64,000 nucleotides of DNA from the NCBI RefSeq assembly GCF_016894345.1, contig NZ_CP069798.1:1509385-1573384 (forward strand), given 5' to 3'. The DNA is from Paralysiella testudinis. Its GTDB lineage: Bacteria; Pseudomonadota; Gammaproteobacteria; Burkholderiales; Neisseriaceae. The notes under the pieces were generated by a model that ran no database searches, was not told where the DNA came from, and saw nothing but the letters and a program-made list of their open reading frames with translations. Both the position numbers and the translations under genes were made by a program. Positions 35,440-45,095 of the stretch are shown one piece after another; within the stretch, counting starts at the first letter, position 1; each line of letters starts with the position of its first letter.

Positions 35440-36516
35440 CTAGCCCCCTAAAGCAGCCAGCAATTCGGCTTGGTGTTCGGCTTGCAAGGCGGCGGTGATT
35501 TCGCTCATGTCGCCGTCCATCACAAAATCCAGTTTGTGCAGGGTAAGATTGATGCGGTGGTCGGTAACGCGGCCTTGCGGGTAGTTGTAGGTGCGGATGC
35601 GCTCGCTGCGGTCGCCGCTGCCAATCAGGCTTTTGCGCTCGGCGGCTTCTTTTTCGTGGGCGGCACGTTTTTGCTGCTCGTGCAGGCGCGAGGCCAGCAC
35701 TTTCATGGCTTGGGCCTTGTTGGCGTGCTGGCTGCGCCCGTCTTGGCACTCCACCACCATGCCGCTGGGTAAGTGGGTGATGCGCACGGCGGAATCGGTT
35801 TTGTTGATGTGCTGGCCGCCCGCGCCGGAAGCGCGGAAGGTGTCGATGCGCAAATCGGCGGCGTTCAGCTCAATGGCTTCCAATTCGTCGGCTTCCGGCA
35901 TTACTGCCACGGTGCAGGCGGAAGTGTGAATGCGCCCTTGGCTTTCGGTGGCGGGCACGCGCTGCACGCGGTGGCCGCCGGATTCGAATTTAAGCTGGCT
36001 GTAGGCGCCCAGCCCCACCAGGCGGGCAATCACTTCTTTGTAGCCGCCCAAATCGCTTTCATTGGCCGACACGATTTCCACTTGCCAACGCATGCGTTCG
36101 GCAAAGCGGCTGTACATGCGCAGCAAATCGCCCGCAAACAGTGCCGCTTCATCGCCGCCGGTGCCGGCGCGGATTTCGATAAAGATGTTTTTGTCGTCGT
36201 CTTCGTCTTTGGGCAGCAGCAGCTTTTGCAGCTCGGTGTCCAGCGCGGCCATGCGACTTTGGGCGGCGTCGATTTCTTCGGCGGCAAAGGCCTTCATTTC
36301 CGGGTCGGCCAGCATTTCTTCGGCCGCGGCAATATCGCTTTGCGCTTGGGTATATTGGCAATAGGTTTCCACCACCGGGGTGATTTCGGCGTGTTCGCGC
36401 GTGAGCTTGCGGTAGGCATCCATATCGGCGGTGGCTTCGGGCGAGCCCAAGAGCGCAGTTACTTCTTCCAGCCGTTCGGCCAGCGCTTGCAGTTTGTCGA
36501 GTAAAGAGGGTTTCAT
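35440..36516 (-). CDS. prfA: peptide chain release factor 1
   Basis: A 358-residue RF1, which reads UAA and UAG stops. Seen: [22 protein letters not shown], the ribosomal hydrolysis loop [19 protein letters not shown] (GGQ), and the stop-recognition region in [23 protein letters not shown] (with PAT). Start [10 protein letters not shown] at 36516; a 20-residue upstream extension is not family-like. Followed on the same strand by nothing close; hemA lies upstream, an arrangement also known in other bacteria. Confidence 0.97.
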   Translation of the reverse strand: MKPSLLDKLQALAERLEEVTALLGSPEATADMDAYRKLTREHAEITPVVETYCQYTQAQSDIAAAEEMLADPEMKAFAAEEIDAAQSRMAALDTELQKLLLPKDEDDDKNIFIEIRAGTGGDEAALFAGDLLRMYSRFAERMRWQVEIVSANESDLGGYKEVIARLVGLGAYSQLKFESGGHRVQRVPATESQGRIHTSACTVAVMPEADELEAIELNAADLRIDTFRASGAGGQHINKTDSAVRITHLPSGMVVECQDGRSQHANKAQAMKVLASRLHEQQKRAAHEKEAAERKSLIGSGDRSERIRTYNYPQGRVTDHRINLTLHKLDFVMDGDMSEITAALQAEHQAELLAALGG

Positions 36517-36621
36517 AAGGGCAAAAATCGGGTGTGAGGTGTTGGGAAGCAGGTGCCAAGCTGCCGCAATGGGCAATAACAGGCTGCCTGAAATACAGAA
36601 CGGTATGGGGATGAAAAGCCG

Positions 36622-37878
36622 CTAACGCTGGTCGTCTAGGTGGTAGATGCGGTTGATGGCATCGGCCAAATCAGGATGGGCTTGGCTGTCTTTATTGAGT
36701 GTGCGCGTGGGGGCGTGCAGCAGTTTGTTGGTGAGCTGCACCGATAAGCGTTCGAGCACGGCTTCGGGCGGCATGCCTTTGGCTAAGTGTTTCATGGCGT
36801 TTTCCAGCACCTGCATGCGCGCGCGCTCGCCTTCATCGCGCAGGGCGCGAATCAGCGGCACCGCTTGGCGCGATTGCTGCCAGTTGAGAAATTCGTTTAC
36901 CTTATTGCCCACCAATTGCTCGGCTTCTTCGGCGGCTTTGGCGCGCGCTTCTTTGCCGGTTTGCACAATCGCCATCATGTCGTCTACGGTGTAGAGATAG
37001 GCATCGTCTAAATCGGCCACTTCGGCTTCGATGTCGCGCGGCACCGCCAAATCCAGCAAAAACATCGGCATGCCACGGCGTTGCTTCAGGGCGCTTTCCA
37101 GCAGGCCTTTGCCCACAATCGGCAAGGGGCTGGCGGTGGACGACACCACCACATCGTATTCGTGCAACACTTGGGGCAGATCGGTGAGCAGGCGCGCATC
37201 GGCCGGCACGCTCAAGCCGGCGCACAATTGCTCGGCACGCGCCAAGGTGCGGTTGAGTACGGTGATGCGTTGCGGCGCTTTGGCGGCAAAATACGTGGCC
37301 ACCAGCTCAATCATCTCGCCCGCGCCGATAAACAGCACCTTTAATTTGCTTACCGAGGGGAAAATTTGCTCGGCCATTTTCACCGAAGCGGCGGCCATCG
37401 ACACCGAATTTTCGCCCACGGCGGTGTGGGTGCGCACTTCTTTGGCAATGGCAAAGGTTTTTTGAAACAGCGCATTTAATTCGCTGTGTAAGGTATTTTG
37501 CTCTTGCGCCACCCGCACCGCGTCTTTAAGCTGGCCGAGAATTTGCGGCTCGCCCAATACCATCGAATCCAGCCCGCAAGCCACGCGAAAAGCATGGCGC
37601 ACGGTGGCCGGGGCATCGAGCAGATAAAGATAGGGGGCGATTTCGTGGCGCTGGAGCCGGTGGTATTGCGCCAGCCAGCCAATAATCGCTTCATGCTCGC
37701 CCACGCAATACAGCTCGGTGCGGTTGCAGGTAGACAAAATCACCGCTTCTTTGGCCGCGCGGCTGTGCACGAGCTGCGCCACGGCTTCCGGCAGCACGGC
37801 AGCCGCAAACGCCAGCCGCTCGCGAATGCTCAGCGGGGCGGTTTGGTGGTTGAGGCCGATGGCGGTCAGTTGCGTCAT
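36622..37878 (-). CDS. hemA: glutamyl-tRNA reductase
   Basis: A 418-residue enzyme reducing glutamyl-tRNA with NADPH, first step of C5 heme synthesis. Seen: LNHQTAPLSIRERLAF, catalytic Cys in ILSTCNRTELYC, CGLDSMVLGEPQILGQ, and nucleotide-binding VLFIGAGEMIELVATYFA. Normal length. Its gene sits upstream of prfA on the same strand, about 105 bases apart, as in the hemA-prfA order of other bacteria. Confidence 0.97.
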   Translation of the reverse strand: MTQLTAIGLNHQTAPLSIRERLAFAAAVLPEAVAQLVHSRAAKEAVILSTCNRTELYCVGEHEAIIGWLAQYHRLQRHEIAPYLYLLDAPATVRHAFRVACGLDSMVLGEPQILGQLKDAVRVAQEQNTLHSELNALFQKTFAIAKEVRTHTAVGENSVSMAAASVKMAEQIFPSVSKLKVLFIGAGEMIELVATYFAAKAPQRITVLNRTLARAEQLCAGLSVPADARLLTDLPQVLHEYDVVVSSTASPLPIVGKGLLESALKQRRGMPMFLLDLAVPRDIEAEVADLDDAYLYTVDDMMAIVQTGKEARAKAAEEAEQLVGNKVNEFLNWQQSRQAVPLIRALRDEGERARMQVLENAMKHLAKGMPPEAVLERLSVQLTNKLLHAPTRTLNKDSQAHPDLADAINRIYHLDDQR

Positions 37879-38046
37879 GATGGTGTGGGAAATAGCGTTG
37901 GCAAGGGCGGTGGCATCAGCTTGAGCTAGGGTTGAAGCACAGCTGGCCGCGGCGAATAAAGCACGCTATTATACCCGAAACCCATTTGAAATCATAACCG
38001 GCGGCGCGGTTTTCAGGCAGCGCAATCGGGGCGATAGGAAACGCAG

Positions 38047-38688
38047 ATGCAGAATATGGATTTACACGATATTCGTGAAGACTACAGCAAACAGGCCTTA
38101 TCTGAGGCCGACTGTGCCGACTTGCCTTTGGTGCAGTTGCAGCAATGGCTTAACGAAGCGATGGCGGCCAAGGTAAACGAGCCCACCGCCATGAATGTGG
38201 CCACCGTGGATGCCAACGGGCTGCCCAGCGCGCGCATTGTATTGCTCAAAGAAGTGAACGCCGCCGGGCTGGTGTTTTTTAGCAATTACCACAGCCGCAA
38301 AGGCCGAGCGCTGGCGGCACACCCGTATGCGGCGGCCACCTTTTTTTGGCCGGAGCTGGAGCGGCAGGTGCGGGTGGAAGGACGGGTGCAGATTTTAGCA
38401 GCCGCCGAATCGGACGCTTATTTTGCCTCGCGCCCCTACACCAGCCGCATCGGCGCTTGGGCCAGCCACCAAAGCGAGGTTATCGACAGTAAAAACGAAT
38501 TGGTGGCGCGCGCTGCATTGGTGGGCGCCCGCCATCCCTTACAAGTGCCGCGCCCGCCGCATTGGGGCGGCTATGTGGTGCTGCCGCAGCGGCTGGAATT
38601 TTGGCAAGGCCGCCCCAGCCGTTTGCATGACCGTATCCAATACCGCTTGCAGGATGGGGCATGGTTGAAGGAGCGTTTGTCGCCGTAA
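38047..38688 (+). CDS. pdxH: pyridoxamine 5'-phosphate oxidase
   Basis: A 213-residue FMN enzyme oxidising PNP/PMP to pyridoxal phosphate. Seen: [84 protein letters not shown] and the C-terminal LKERLSP. Length and motifs complete. AGGAAA site precedes ATG 38047. Divergent from hemA; both pathways concern tetrapyrrole/PLP cofactors but no operon is formed. Confidence 0.96.
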   Translation: MQNMDLHDIREDYSKQALSEADCADLPLVQLQQWLNEAMAAKVNEPTAMNVATVDANGLPSARIVLLKEVNAAGLVFFSNYHSRKGRALAAHPYAAATFFWPELERQVRVEGRVQILAAAESDAYFASRPYTSRIGAWASHQSEVIDSKNELVARAALVGARHPLQVPRPPHWGGYVVLPQRLEFWQGRPSRLHDRIQYRLQDGAWLKERLSP

Positions 38689-38715
38689 AGATAGAGCCGT
38701 AAAGATAGATAAGAG

Positions 38716-38748
38716 AAAAGGCTGCCTGAAACCATTTCAGGCAGCCTT
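38716..38748. terminator. bidirectional DUS terminator pdxH/nadE
   Basis: AAAAGGCTGCCTGAAA paired with TTTCAGGCAGCCTT, convergent genes on either side. Confidence 0.8.
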
Positions 38749-38785
38749 CTCTATTTCAATTTACCTATACCGCTTTGGTGAATGA

Positions 38786-39577
38786 TTACTGCAATAAATC
38801 AGCCGGAATAGCACACACCGGAATCGGGTTGATTTTGTGCTGCATAGCGCGGTGCAGGCGGTCGAACAGTTCGAATACTTCGCGCTGGCGGCCGCTGAAA
38901 TCGGCGGCTTGATGCTCCTTGTATACGCTCATCGCCCATTCCAGCTCGGGATAGCTGGCGCCCATTTGTTGCTCATCGGTGCGCTCGGTATCCCACAAGC
39001 CGTCGGTGGGGGCGGCGTCTTGGATGCTTTGCGCCACGCCTAAGGCTTTGGCCAAGGTGTACACTTGGCTTTTGAGCAAGGCGGCAATCGGGCTGATGTC
39101 CACACCGCCGTCGCCGTATTTGGTGAAAAAGCCCACGCCGAAGTCTTCCACTTTATTGCCGGTGCCGGTGACCAGCAGGCCGTGAATTTGACCGTAGTAA
39201 TACAGTGTTACCATGCGCAGGCGGCTGCGGGCGTTGGCCAGCGCCAGTTTTTCGTTGGCGTGTTCATCGTCGTCGGTATCCACTGTCATTTGAAAGGTGT
39301 TAAAAGTGGGGGTGAGGTCCACGCGCAGGGTTTGCACGTTGGCATAACGCGCTTGCAAATCCGCCATATGCGCTTGGGCGCGGTTGACTTGGTCGGCCTT
39401 TTGGCGAATGGGCATTTCGAGCAGCAAGGTTTGCAGGCCGGTTTGCGCCGCCAATGTGGACACCACCGCCGAATCAATACCGCCGGACACGCCCACCACA
39501 AAGCCCTTCATGCGGGCATTTTCAGCATAGGTTTTGAGCCAATCAACAATATGGTCGATAACAGCTTGGGTTTGCAT
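38786..39577 (-). CDS. nadE: NAD synthetase
   Basis: A 263-residue ammonia-dependent NAD synthetase (short form, no glutaminase domain). P-loop GFVVGVSGGIDSAVV, later LVTGTGNKVEDFGVGFFTKYGDGG and the PTDGLWDTERTDEQQMGASYPELEWAM block. Adenylates NaAD and amidates it to NAD. Start MQTQAVIDHIV at 39577 is preceded by AGGAG; the longer upstream start is rejected. Normal length. Confidence 0.96.
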   Translation of the reverse strand: MQTQAVIDHIVDWLKTYAENARMKGFVVGVSGGIDSAVVSTLAAQTGLQTLLLEMPIRQKADQVNRAQAHMADLQARYANVQTLRVDLTPTFNTFQMTVDTDDDEHANEKLALANARSRLRMVTLYYYGQIHGLLVTGTGNKVEDFGVGFFTKYGDGGVDISPIAALLKSQVYTLAKALGVAQSIQDAAPTDGLWDTERTDEQQMGASYPELEWAMSVYKEHQAADFSGRQREVFELFDRLHRAMQHKINPIPVCAIPADLLQ

Positions 39578-39741
39578 GGCGGGTCTCCTGAGTGGGGGTT
39601 GGTTTTGCACTGCGTCAATATACTGCGTTTTTTTGTATCAGCATACTGTGTTTTGAGGCTACCTGAAAAGGGCGGCGGCTGTTAAAGCCGGGTATTCTGC
39701 GCTAGAATAAGCGCCATTCGTTTAAGTTGGGATGTCGTTGA

Positions 39742-40098
39742 ATGAATCACCCCTTGCCCGATGAAATCCGCTTGCCGGGCGACAAAACCGCCTTGTTGTT
39801 GCGCTATGGCAATGCCGATTATCACTTGAGCGCCGAATTGCTGCGCGTGTATTCACCCAGTGCCGAAGTGCGCGGCCACGGCGTTGGCCAAGAAGTGCTG
39901 CAAACCGGCAAGCGGCAAGTGCGCATTACCGAGCTGGAGCCCGCGGGCAACTATGCTTTAAAAATCACCTTTAGCGACGGCCACGACAGCGGCCTGTTCG
40001 ATTGGGATTACCTTTATCATCTGGCCACCGCACAAGATACCCTGTGGCAAGACTATTTACAGCGCTTGCAGCAGGCCGGTGCCAGCCGCGACCTTTAA
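39742..40098 (+). CDS. DUF971 protein
   Basis: A 118-residue protein with the DUF971 (gamma-butyrobetaine-hydroxylase-like N-terminal) fold: [40 protein letters not shown] and [24 protein letters not shown]. In proteobacteria this gene is often next to ubiE, as here. Precise function unknown; a role in iron-sulfur or ubiquinone metabolism has been discussed. No signal peptide. Confidence 0.88.
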   Translation: MNHPLPDEIRLPGDKTALLLRYGNADYHLSAELLRVYSPSAEVRGHGVGQEVLQTGKRQVRITELEPAGNYALKITFSDGHDSGLFDWDYLYHLATAQDTLWQDYLQRLQQAGASRDL

Positions 40099-40160
40099 AC
40101 ACCTCACACCAGCCGCCTTTCAGGCAGCCTTGCCGTTTATTCTGGAAAGACAATCTCAAT

Positions 40161-40898
40161 ATGAGTGACAACAAAACCCATTTCGGCTACCAAACCGTAG
40201 CCGAAAACGAAAAAGCCGCCAAAGTGGCGGATGTATTCCATTCGGTGGCCAAAAACTACGACATCATGAACGATGTGATGTCGGCCGGTTTACACCGCGT
40301 GTGGAAACATTTCACCATCAACACCGCGCCCTTGAAAAAAGGCGATAAGGTGCTGGATATTGCCGGCGGCACCGGCGATTTGTCGCGCGGCTGGGCGCGG
40401 CGCGTGGGCAAAGAAGGCGAAGTATGGCTCACCGACATCAATTCCTCCATGCTCACCGTGGGCCGCGACCGCTTGCTCAACGAAGGCACCGTATTGCCGG
40501 TGGCCTTGTGCGATGCCGAAAAACTGCCGTTTCCCGACAATTATTTCAATCTGGTGTCGGTGGCCTTCGGCTTGCGCAACATGACCCACAAAGACGCAGC
40601 CTTGGCCGAAATGTACCGCGTACTCAAACCGGGCGGCACCTTGCTGGTGTTGGAATTCTCTAAGGTATTCAAGCCGCTAGCGCCGGTATACGATGTGTAT
40701 TCGTTTAAACTGCTGCCGCTGATGGGCAAGTTTATCGCCAAAGATGCCGACAGCTATCAATACCTTGCCGAATCCATCCGCATGCACCCGGATCAGGAAA
40801 CCCTGAAGCAAATGATGTTGACCGTGGGCTTTGACCGTGTGGATTACCACAATATGAGCGCCGGAGTGGTGGCGCTGCATAAAGGGGTTAAGTTTTAA
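40161..40898 (+). CDS. ubiE: ubiquinone/menaquinone C-methyltransferase
   Basis: A 245-residue SAM-dependent methyltransferase of quinone synthesis. Seen: [50 protein letters not shown]-type [27 protein letters not shown], and [13 protein letters not shown] end. The start [13 protein letters not shown] at 40161 is standard; a longer in-frame extension back to 40002 overlaps DUF971. Last core gene before the AT-rich island. Confidence 0.96.
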   Translation: MSDNKTHFGYQTVAENEKAAKVADVFHSVAKNYDIMNDVMSAGLHRVWKHFTINTAPLKKGDKVLDIAGGTGDLSRGWARRVGKEGEVWLTDINSSMLTVGRDRLLNEGTVLPVALCDAEKLPFPDNYFNLVSVAFGLRNMTHKDAALAEMYRVLKPGGTLLVLEFSKVFKPLAPVYDVYSFKLLPLMGKFIAKDADSYQYLAESIRMHPDQETLKQMMLTVGFDRVDYHNMSAGVVALHKGVKF

Positions 40899-40942
40899 GC
40901 TAAATTGTGTGTTTATCTAAATGGGGAAAGAATACTAAGATT

Positions 40943-42014
40943 ATGTCAGAAGATAATAAACTCGATGAGTGGGTGCTAGGAAGTTATAAGTCGTAGCACA
41001 GGATATTTCACTTATTTCTGGGTTATATAAAACTGCGGATGAAGCATGTGCGATGGCAGGAATGAAGCCTTGGATGTACGATTCTGAAAAGAAAGGTTAT
41101 GTATCATTTGATCCATCATCAGGGTTAAAAAGAGCTGAGTGTGCAAAAGAAAATAATATATATCTTATTGAAAATACATATAATGTTGCTTTTAAGAAAA
41201 ATAAGCCTAAAATTGAATTAGTTTCAGTTACTAAAGCAGTATTACCTGCTAATAGACATAGAACCATTATTGGTGTTGGCGAAAGTGTAATAATTTCATC
41301 TAATATTGCAGTTGTTTGGTCAGTTTCATCACCATTAATAAATATATCTAATAAATCAATTACAACAATTACAATTACAGCTTTAGATAAGGCTGGAAAT
41401 GTGACAATCAGTGCGAAAAGTAAGTATGATGAAAAGAGTATTACCCTTAGTATTATTGAGCCAACTGCATTAAAATTTGAAGCTGTAGAAAAAATTCACA
41501 CTGAAAGTGTTCTTGATAGTGGTTTTATAGCAAAAATTTATATACTTCCAAATCATGTTAATTTTGAAGAGGTTAAATTTTCTGAGTTAGAAAGCTATGC
41601 TCTTGGAACTGGTTTATTAGCAGAAACTACTGGAATGCCCCATAGTCAATATGAAAATGGCCGAAGTGAATGGATGACAGCATCTGGATATATTGAGAAT
41701 AAAAGGTACGGTGATGAAAGGAGGGGATTTGGTTTATGGAGGGCAAAATGAATATCCTATAACCTTTACCATTTGATTATACAAGCAGGTCTACGTTTGA
41801 AATTGAATTATGAGTGGATGATTATATGAGTGGATGATTAATGGTAATATTTATAAGTTGCCAAATAAAGTTGTTCAGTCAACAACTATTTCAACTGATG
41901 GATATATTACAACTAAAAAAGGTAACGCAGTTGCAAGATTTTATTATCAAGCCCCCAGTTTAAATACTAATTTACTTAATTCTGCACCAATTCCTAAACC
42001 GTACAATAAATAAA
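40943..42014 (+). pseudogene. broken Ig-like, secretion- or surface-associated gene in an AT-rich island
   Basis: Fragments of one protein are readable in shifting frames: MSEDNKLDEWVLGSYK then a shift near 40985 to VVAQDISLISGLYKTADEA, a long open part (41053-41751) with an Ig-like stretch (VTKAVLPANRHRTIIGVGESV...TITITALDKAGNVTISAK), then ESVLDSGFIAKIYILPNHVNF and further shifts around 41751-41850, where ATGAGTGGATGATTA is tandemly repeated, before KLPNKVVQSTTISTDGYITT. I recall similar Ig-like proteins near type VI secretion genes in gamma-proteobacteria, but this is weak. Base composition is unlike the flanks, so it is likely foreign. Confidence 0.6.
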
Positions 42015-42056
42015 ATTATTTATTGTACGGGATAATAGCTAAATAAAGGGGACGAA

Positions 42057-42557
42057 ATGAATATTAAATTTATTACTGCCTTTGTTAGCTTGACATTGTT
42101 GAGTTTTCAAGCCAATGTATTTGCAGATGTTGTGCTTTGCAGCGGCCAATCATGTACTGTAATTAAAGCAAGTAAAAATTGTATAAATGGTGATATGACA
42201 TCGGTTGAATACAAGCAAAAAAGATCACAATATGTTATTGATGTATTAAATCGACTTTCTAATATAGATTTGGAATATATCAATAATAATCAATTAATCC
42301 CGAAGCGTAACATTCAGATTGCACGTTCCTGCCAGCAAGATATTAATTTTTTGTATGGCCTGTTAAAAGATATTATTGAAGACGAGCAAAAAAATGATTT
42401 GTCAGAGCATGATGCTTTAAATGCATTTATAACAATAGTTAATGGTTTGTATGAAAATACTAATGATAAACGTGAATTGAGAAATTTAATCCATATAAAT
42501 TTAAAAAATAACCCAAAATTAAAAAACTTACTTTTAGAACGGTTTCAGCTAATTTGA
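42057..42557 (+). CDS. hypothetical exported protein of the AT-rich island
   Basis: A 166-residue protein with a signal peptide (MNIKFITAFVSLTLLSFQANVFA, cleavage at FA|DV). The mature part begins with DVVLCSGQSCTVI, has three or four cysteines (CSGQSC, NCINGD, SCQQD) and a largely helical charged remainder. Not recognised. It follows the broken Ig-like gene by about 40 bases on the same strand and shares its low GC. Small, exported and linked to a possible toxin-associated gene, it could be an immunity protein; this is conjecture. Confidence 0.65.
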   Translation: MNIKFITAFVSLTLLSFQANVFADVVLCSGQSCTVIKASKNCINGDMTSVEYKQKRSQYVIDVLNRLSNIDLEYINNNQLIPKRNIQIARSCQQDINFLYGLLKDIIEDEQKNDLSEHDALNAFITIVNGLYENTNDKRELRNLIHINLKNNPKLKNLLLERFQLI

Positions 42558-42601
42558 TTTTTAAGGTTATTAAGTTGGTGCGCACGGCGCACAGTGGCAT
42601 C

Positions 42602-42629
42602 AAAAAAACGAACCCGTAGGTTCGTTTTT
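42602..42629. terminator. bidirectional terminator between island and VWA gene
   Basis: AAAAAAACGAACC paired with GGTTCGTTTTT, with an uptake sequence immediately following. Convergent genes on either side. Confidence 0.85.
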
Positions 42630-42653
42630 GTGTTTTCAGGCTGCCTGAAAGCT

Positions 42654-44330
42654 TTATTCGCCGCTGTTTGTGCTACCGGCGCTCAGGCTCTGGGCGATTT
42701 TGGCCAGTTCGACAAATTCGTTGCGTAAGCCGTAGGGGTCGGGCTTATTGGCTTGCTGAGCGAGGCGGATAATGTCGTTCCAGCCCATTTTGCCATTGTA
42801 TTGGCCGCCGCGCAGCTGCTGGCCGTAGGCGGCCACGGCGATGGCAAAGCGGGTGTCGGCATCGGCTTGAGCCAAGGGTTTGCTGCTGGCGGTCACGGGC
42901 TGGCTGATAAGGATGCTGGTGCTGTTGCCCGGCAGTTTGTAGCGCAAGTTCACATGGGCGTATTCACCGGCCTTGCCTGTGGCTGCTGGCGGGGCGGGCT
43001 GGTAGCGTGATTCGCCCAGCCAGCCGGGCTGCCCGGCGGGGATGATTTCATACAGGGCGGTTACGCTGTGGCCGGCGCCGATGTCGCCGGCATCCACTTG
43101 GTCGTTATTGAAATCTTCTTGCTTGAGCAGGCGGTTTTCATAGCCTACCAAGCGGTATTCTTTCACGGTGGCGGGGTTGAATTCCACTTGGATTTTCACG
43201 TCTTGCGCCACGGTGGCCAGCGTGGACGACAGCTGGTGTTGCAGCACTTTTTTGGCTTCGTTTGGGTTGTCGATATAGCTGTAGTTGCCATCGCCCGCAT
43301 CGGCCAGCTGCTCCATCAAGTGCTCATTGTAATTGCCGGTGCCAAAGCCCAAGGTGGTGAGGGAAATGCCCGCTTTGCGCTTTTCTGCCACCATGCCTTT
43401 AAGGGTGTCGAAATCGGTGATGCCCACGTTGAAATCGCCATCGGTGGCCAGCAAAATGCGGTTGATGCCGTTTTTAATATGGGCTTTTTCGGCTTCTTTA
43501 TAGGCCAGCTGAATGGCTTGCTCGCCGGCGGTGGCACCCCCTGCCTGTAATTCGTTAATCGCGCGCAAAATGGTTTGCTTTTGGCTGCCTGAAGTGGGCG
43601 GCAGCACCAGCTTTTCGCCGCTGGCATAGGTGATGAGGGTAACTTTGTCTTGCGCGCGCAGCTGCTCGGTGAGCAGGCGCAGGGTTTGTTTCACCAGCGG
43701 CAGCTTGTCGGATTCATTCATGCTGCCGGATACGTCCACCAAAAACACCAGATTGGCCGGCGGCAATTCTTTTAGCGCCAAATCTTGCGCTTTAATGCCG
43801 ATTTTGATGATTTTGGCGTGCGGCTGCCACGGCGAATCCACGGTGTCGGTGTGCACTGCAAAAGGCGCGCGGCCTTGCGGCAGTGGATAGCTGTAGTCGA
43901 AATAGTTAATCAACTCTTCCACCCGCACCGCATTCACCGGCGGCAGGCGGCCATTGTTGAGAAAGCGGCGGCTGTTGGCATAGCTGCCGGTGTCGACATC
44001 AATGCTGAAGGTGGACACCGGCTGCTGCGCCACGGCATGCACAGGGTTGGTGTTGATTTGGCCGTATTGCTCAGTGTTTTGGACCGGCAGCCCGATTTCG
44101 GGAGCCGTGGGCGACGGCATTACCGCAGCTTGCATGGTAGCGGGTTCGGCGGCATGAAGGCCGCGACCCAAGTTTTCTTTGGCATGTACAGCATTGCTAC
44201 GTGCGCTGGTGTCTTGATGCGCGCTGCTGCGTTTGAAATCGGTAGCGCCTGACTCGGGCGACTGGGCACAGGCAGCCAAGAGGGCAGCGGTAACGGCTAA
44301 TGCCAGATAACGCGGTATGGTGTTGTACAT
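42654..44330 (-). CDS. VWA-domain lipoprotein (YfbK-like)
   Basis: A 558-residue lipoprotein, MYNTIPRYLALAVTAALLAACAQ (lipobox LAAC). N-terminal YfbK-type domain (STFSIDVDTGSYANSRRFLNNG), VWA domain NLVFLVDVSGSMNESDKLPL with MIDAS motif DxSxS, ATDGDFNVG, and a C-terminal DUF3520-like part. By analogy with E. coli YfbK it is surface- or periplasm-exposed; the function is unknown. Start at 44330 keeps a standard signal; a longer upstream frame adds 41 unlikely residues. Divergent from gpx. Confidence 0.92.
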   Translation of the reverse strand: MYNTIPRYLALAVTAALLAACAQSPESGATDFKRSSAHQDTSARSNAVHAKENLGRGLHAAEPATMQAAVMPSPTAPEIGLPVQNTEQYGQINTNPVHAVAQQPVSTFSIDVDTGSYANSRRFLNNGRLPPVNAVRVEELINYFDYSYPLPQGRAPFAVHTDTVDSPWQPHAKIIKIGIKAQDLALKELPPANLVFLVDVSGSMNESDKLPLVKQTLRLLTEQLRAQDKVTLITYASGEKLVLPPTSGSQKQTILRAINELQAGGATAGEQAIQLAYKEAEKAHIKNGINRILLATDGDFNVGITDFDTLKGMVAEKRKAGISLTTLGFGTGNYNEHLMEQLADAGDGNYSYIDNPNEAKKVLQHQLSSTLATVAQDVKIQVEFNPATVKEYRLVGYENRLLKQEDFNNDQVDAGDIGAGHSVTALYEIIPAGQPGWLGESRYQPAPPAATGKAGEYAHVNLRYKLPGNSTSILISQPVTASSKPLAQADADTRFAIAVAAYGQQLRGGQYNGKMGWNDIIRLAQQANKPDPYGLRNEFVELAKIAQSLSAGSTNSGE

Positions 44331-44428
44331 AGTATTCTCCTTGTGGCAAAGGCGTGGTTGCGGCATAGTGTCGGTGAAGTGGCTTGTTTTGGCAAGCTTT
44401 TCTCTATTTTTAAATGAAATGGCATACG

Positions 44429-44914
44429 ATGAACACAGTTTATGATTTCCCAATCACTTTGCTAAACGGCCAAGCCCTGAATTGGGATCACTACCGCGGC
44501 AAGGTGTTGCTGTTGGTGAATACCGCCAGCAAGTGCGGCTTTACCCCGCAATTGGCCGGCCTGGAAGCTTTGCAGCAGCAATACGGTGCTCAAGGTTTTG
44601 CGGTGATTGGTTTTCCGTGCAACCAATTTGGCGGGCAAGAGCCGGGCAGTGGCGATGAAATCGCCTTGTTCTGCCAGCAAAGCTATGGCGTGGATTTTGC
44701 CTTAAGCGAAAAAATCGAGGTTAACGGCGAGCAGGCGCATCCTTTGTGGCACTATTTGCAGCAGCAAAAAAGCGGCTTGGTCGGCTTGGCTGCGATTAAA
44801 TGGAATTTCACCAAGTTTTTAATTAACCGCCAAGGCCATGTGGCCGCGCGTTTTGCCCCGCTCACTAAGCCGGAAAAACTGCAAAGCGATATTGAGCGCT
44901 TATTGGCTGCCTGA
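44429..44914 (+). CDS. glutathione peroxidase
   Basis: A 161-residue cysteine-type Gpx/BtuE homologue. Seen: VNTASKCGFTPQLAGLE (peroxidatic Cys), FPCNQFGGQEPGSGDEI (Gln, second Cys) and WNFTKFLINRQG (Trp/Asn), the canonical tetrad. No signal peptide, so it acts in the cytosol, with glutathione or thioredoxin as reductant. Start MNTVYDF at 44429; an ATG 15 bases earlier is possible. Confidence 0.95.
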   Translation: MNTVYDFPITLLNGQALNWDHYRGKVLLLVNTASKCGFTPQLAGLEALQQQYGAQGFAVIGFPCNQFGGQEPGSGDEIALFCQQSYGVDFALSEKIEVNGEQAHPLWHYLQQQKSGLVGLAAIKWNFTKFLINRQGHVAARFAPLTKPEKLQSDIERLLAA

Positions 44915-45095
44915 AGGGCGCCGCGTTCACCTATTTTTACCTTTCTGTGTAATTGCGTTACAATGGCCACTGTTTTGGCAGCGATGTTCAAAATACAGTT
45001 ATCTGTGTTTTGAGCACTGCATTGTTTCAGGCAGCCTGTGCAGCAGCCGACACCATCGGCACGCTTGCAGCAGGCTGTTTTTATTCCAAAGAGAG

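Noticed and set aside
42057..42557. Assigning a definite toxin-immunity system to the AT-rich island
   Set aside because: There is no recognised toxin domain and no secretion gene beside it. Only composition and arrangement suggest it, so it is kept as a hypothesis.
44838..45095. Longer start for putP
   Set aside because: Would overlap gpx and add a non-homologous leader; PutP begins with the hydrophobic helix behind MMMGNFNP.
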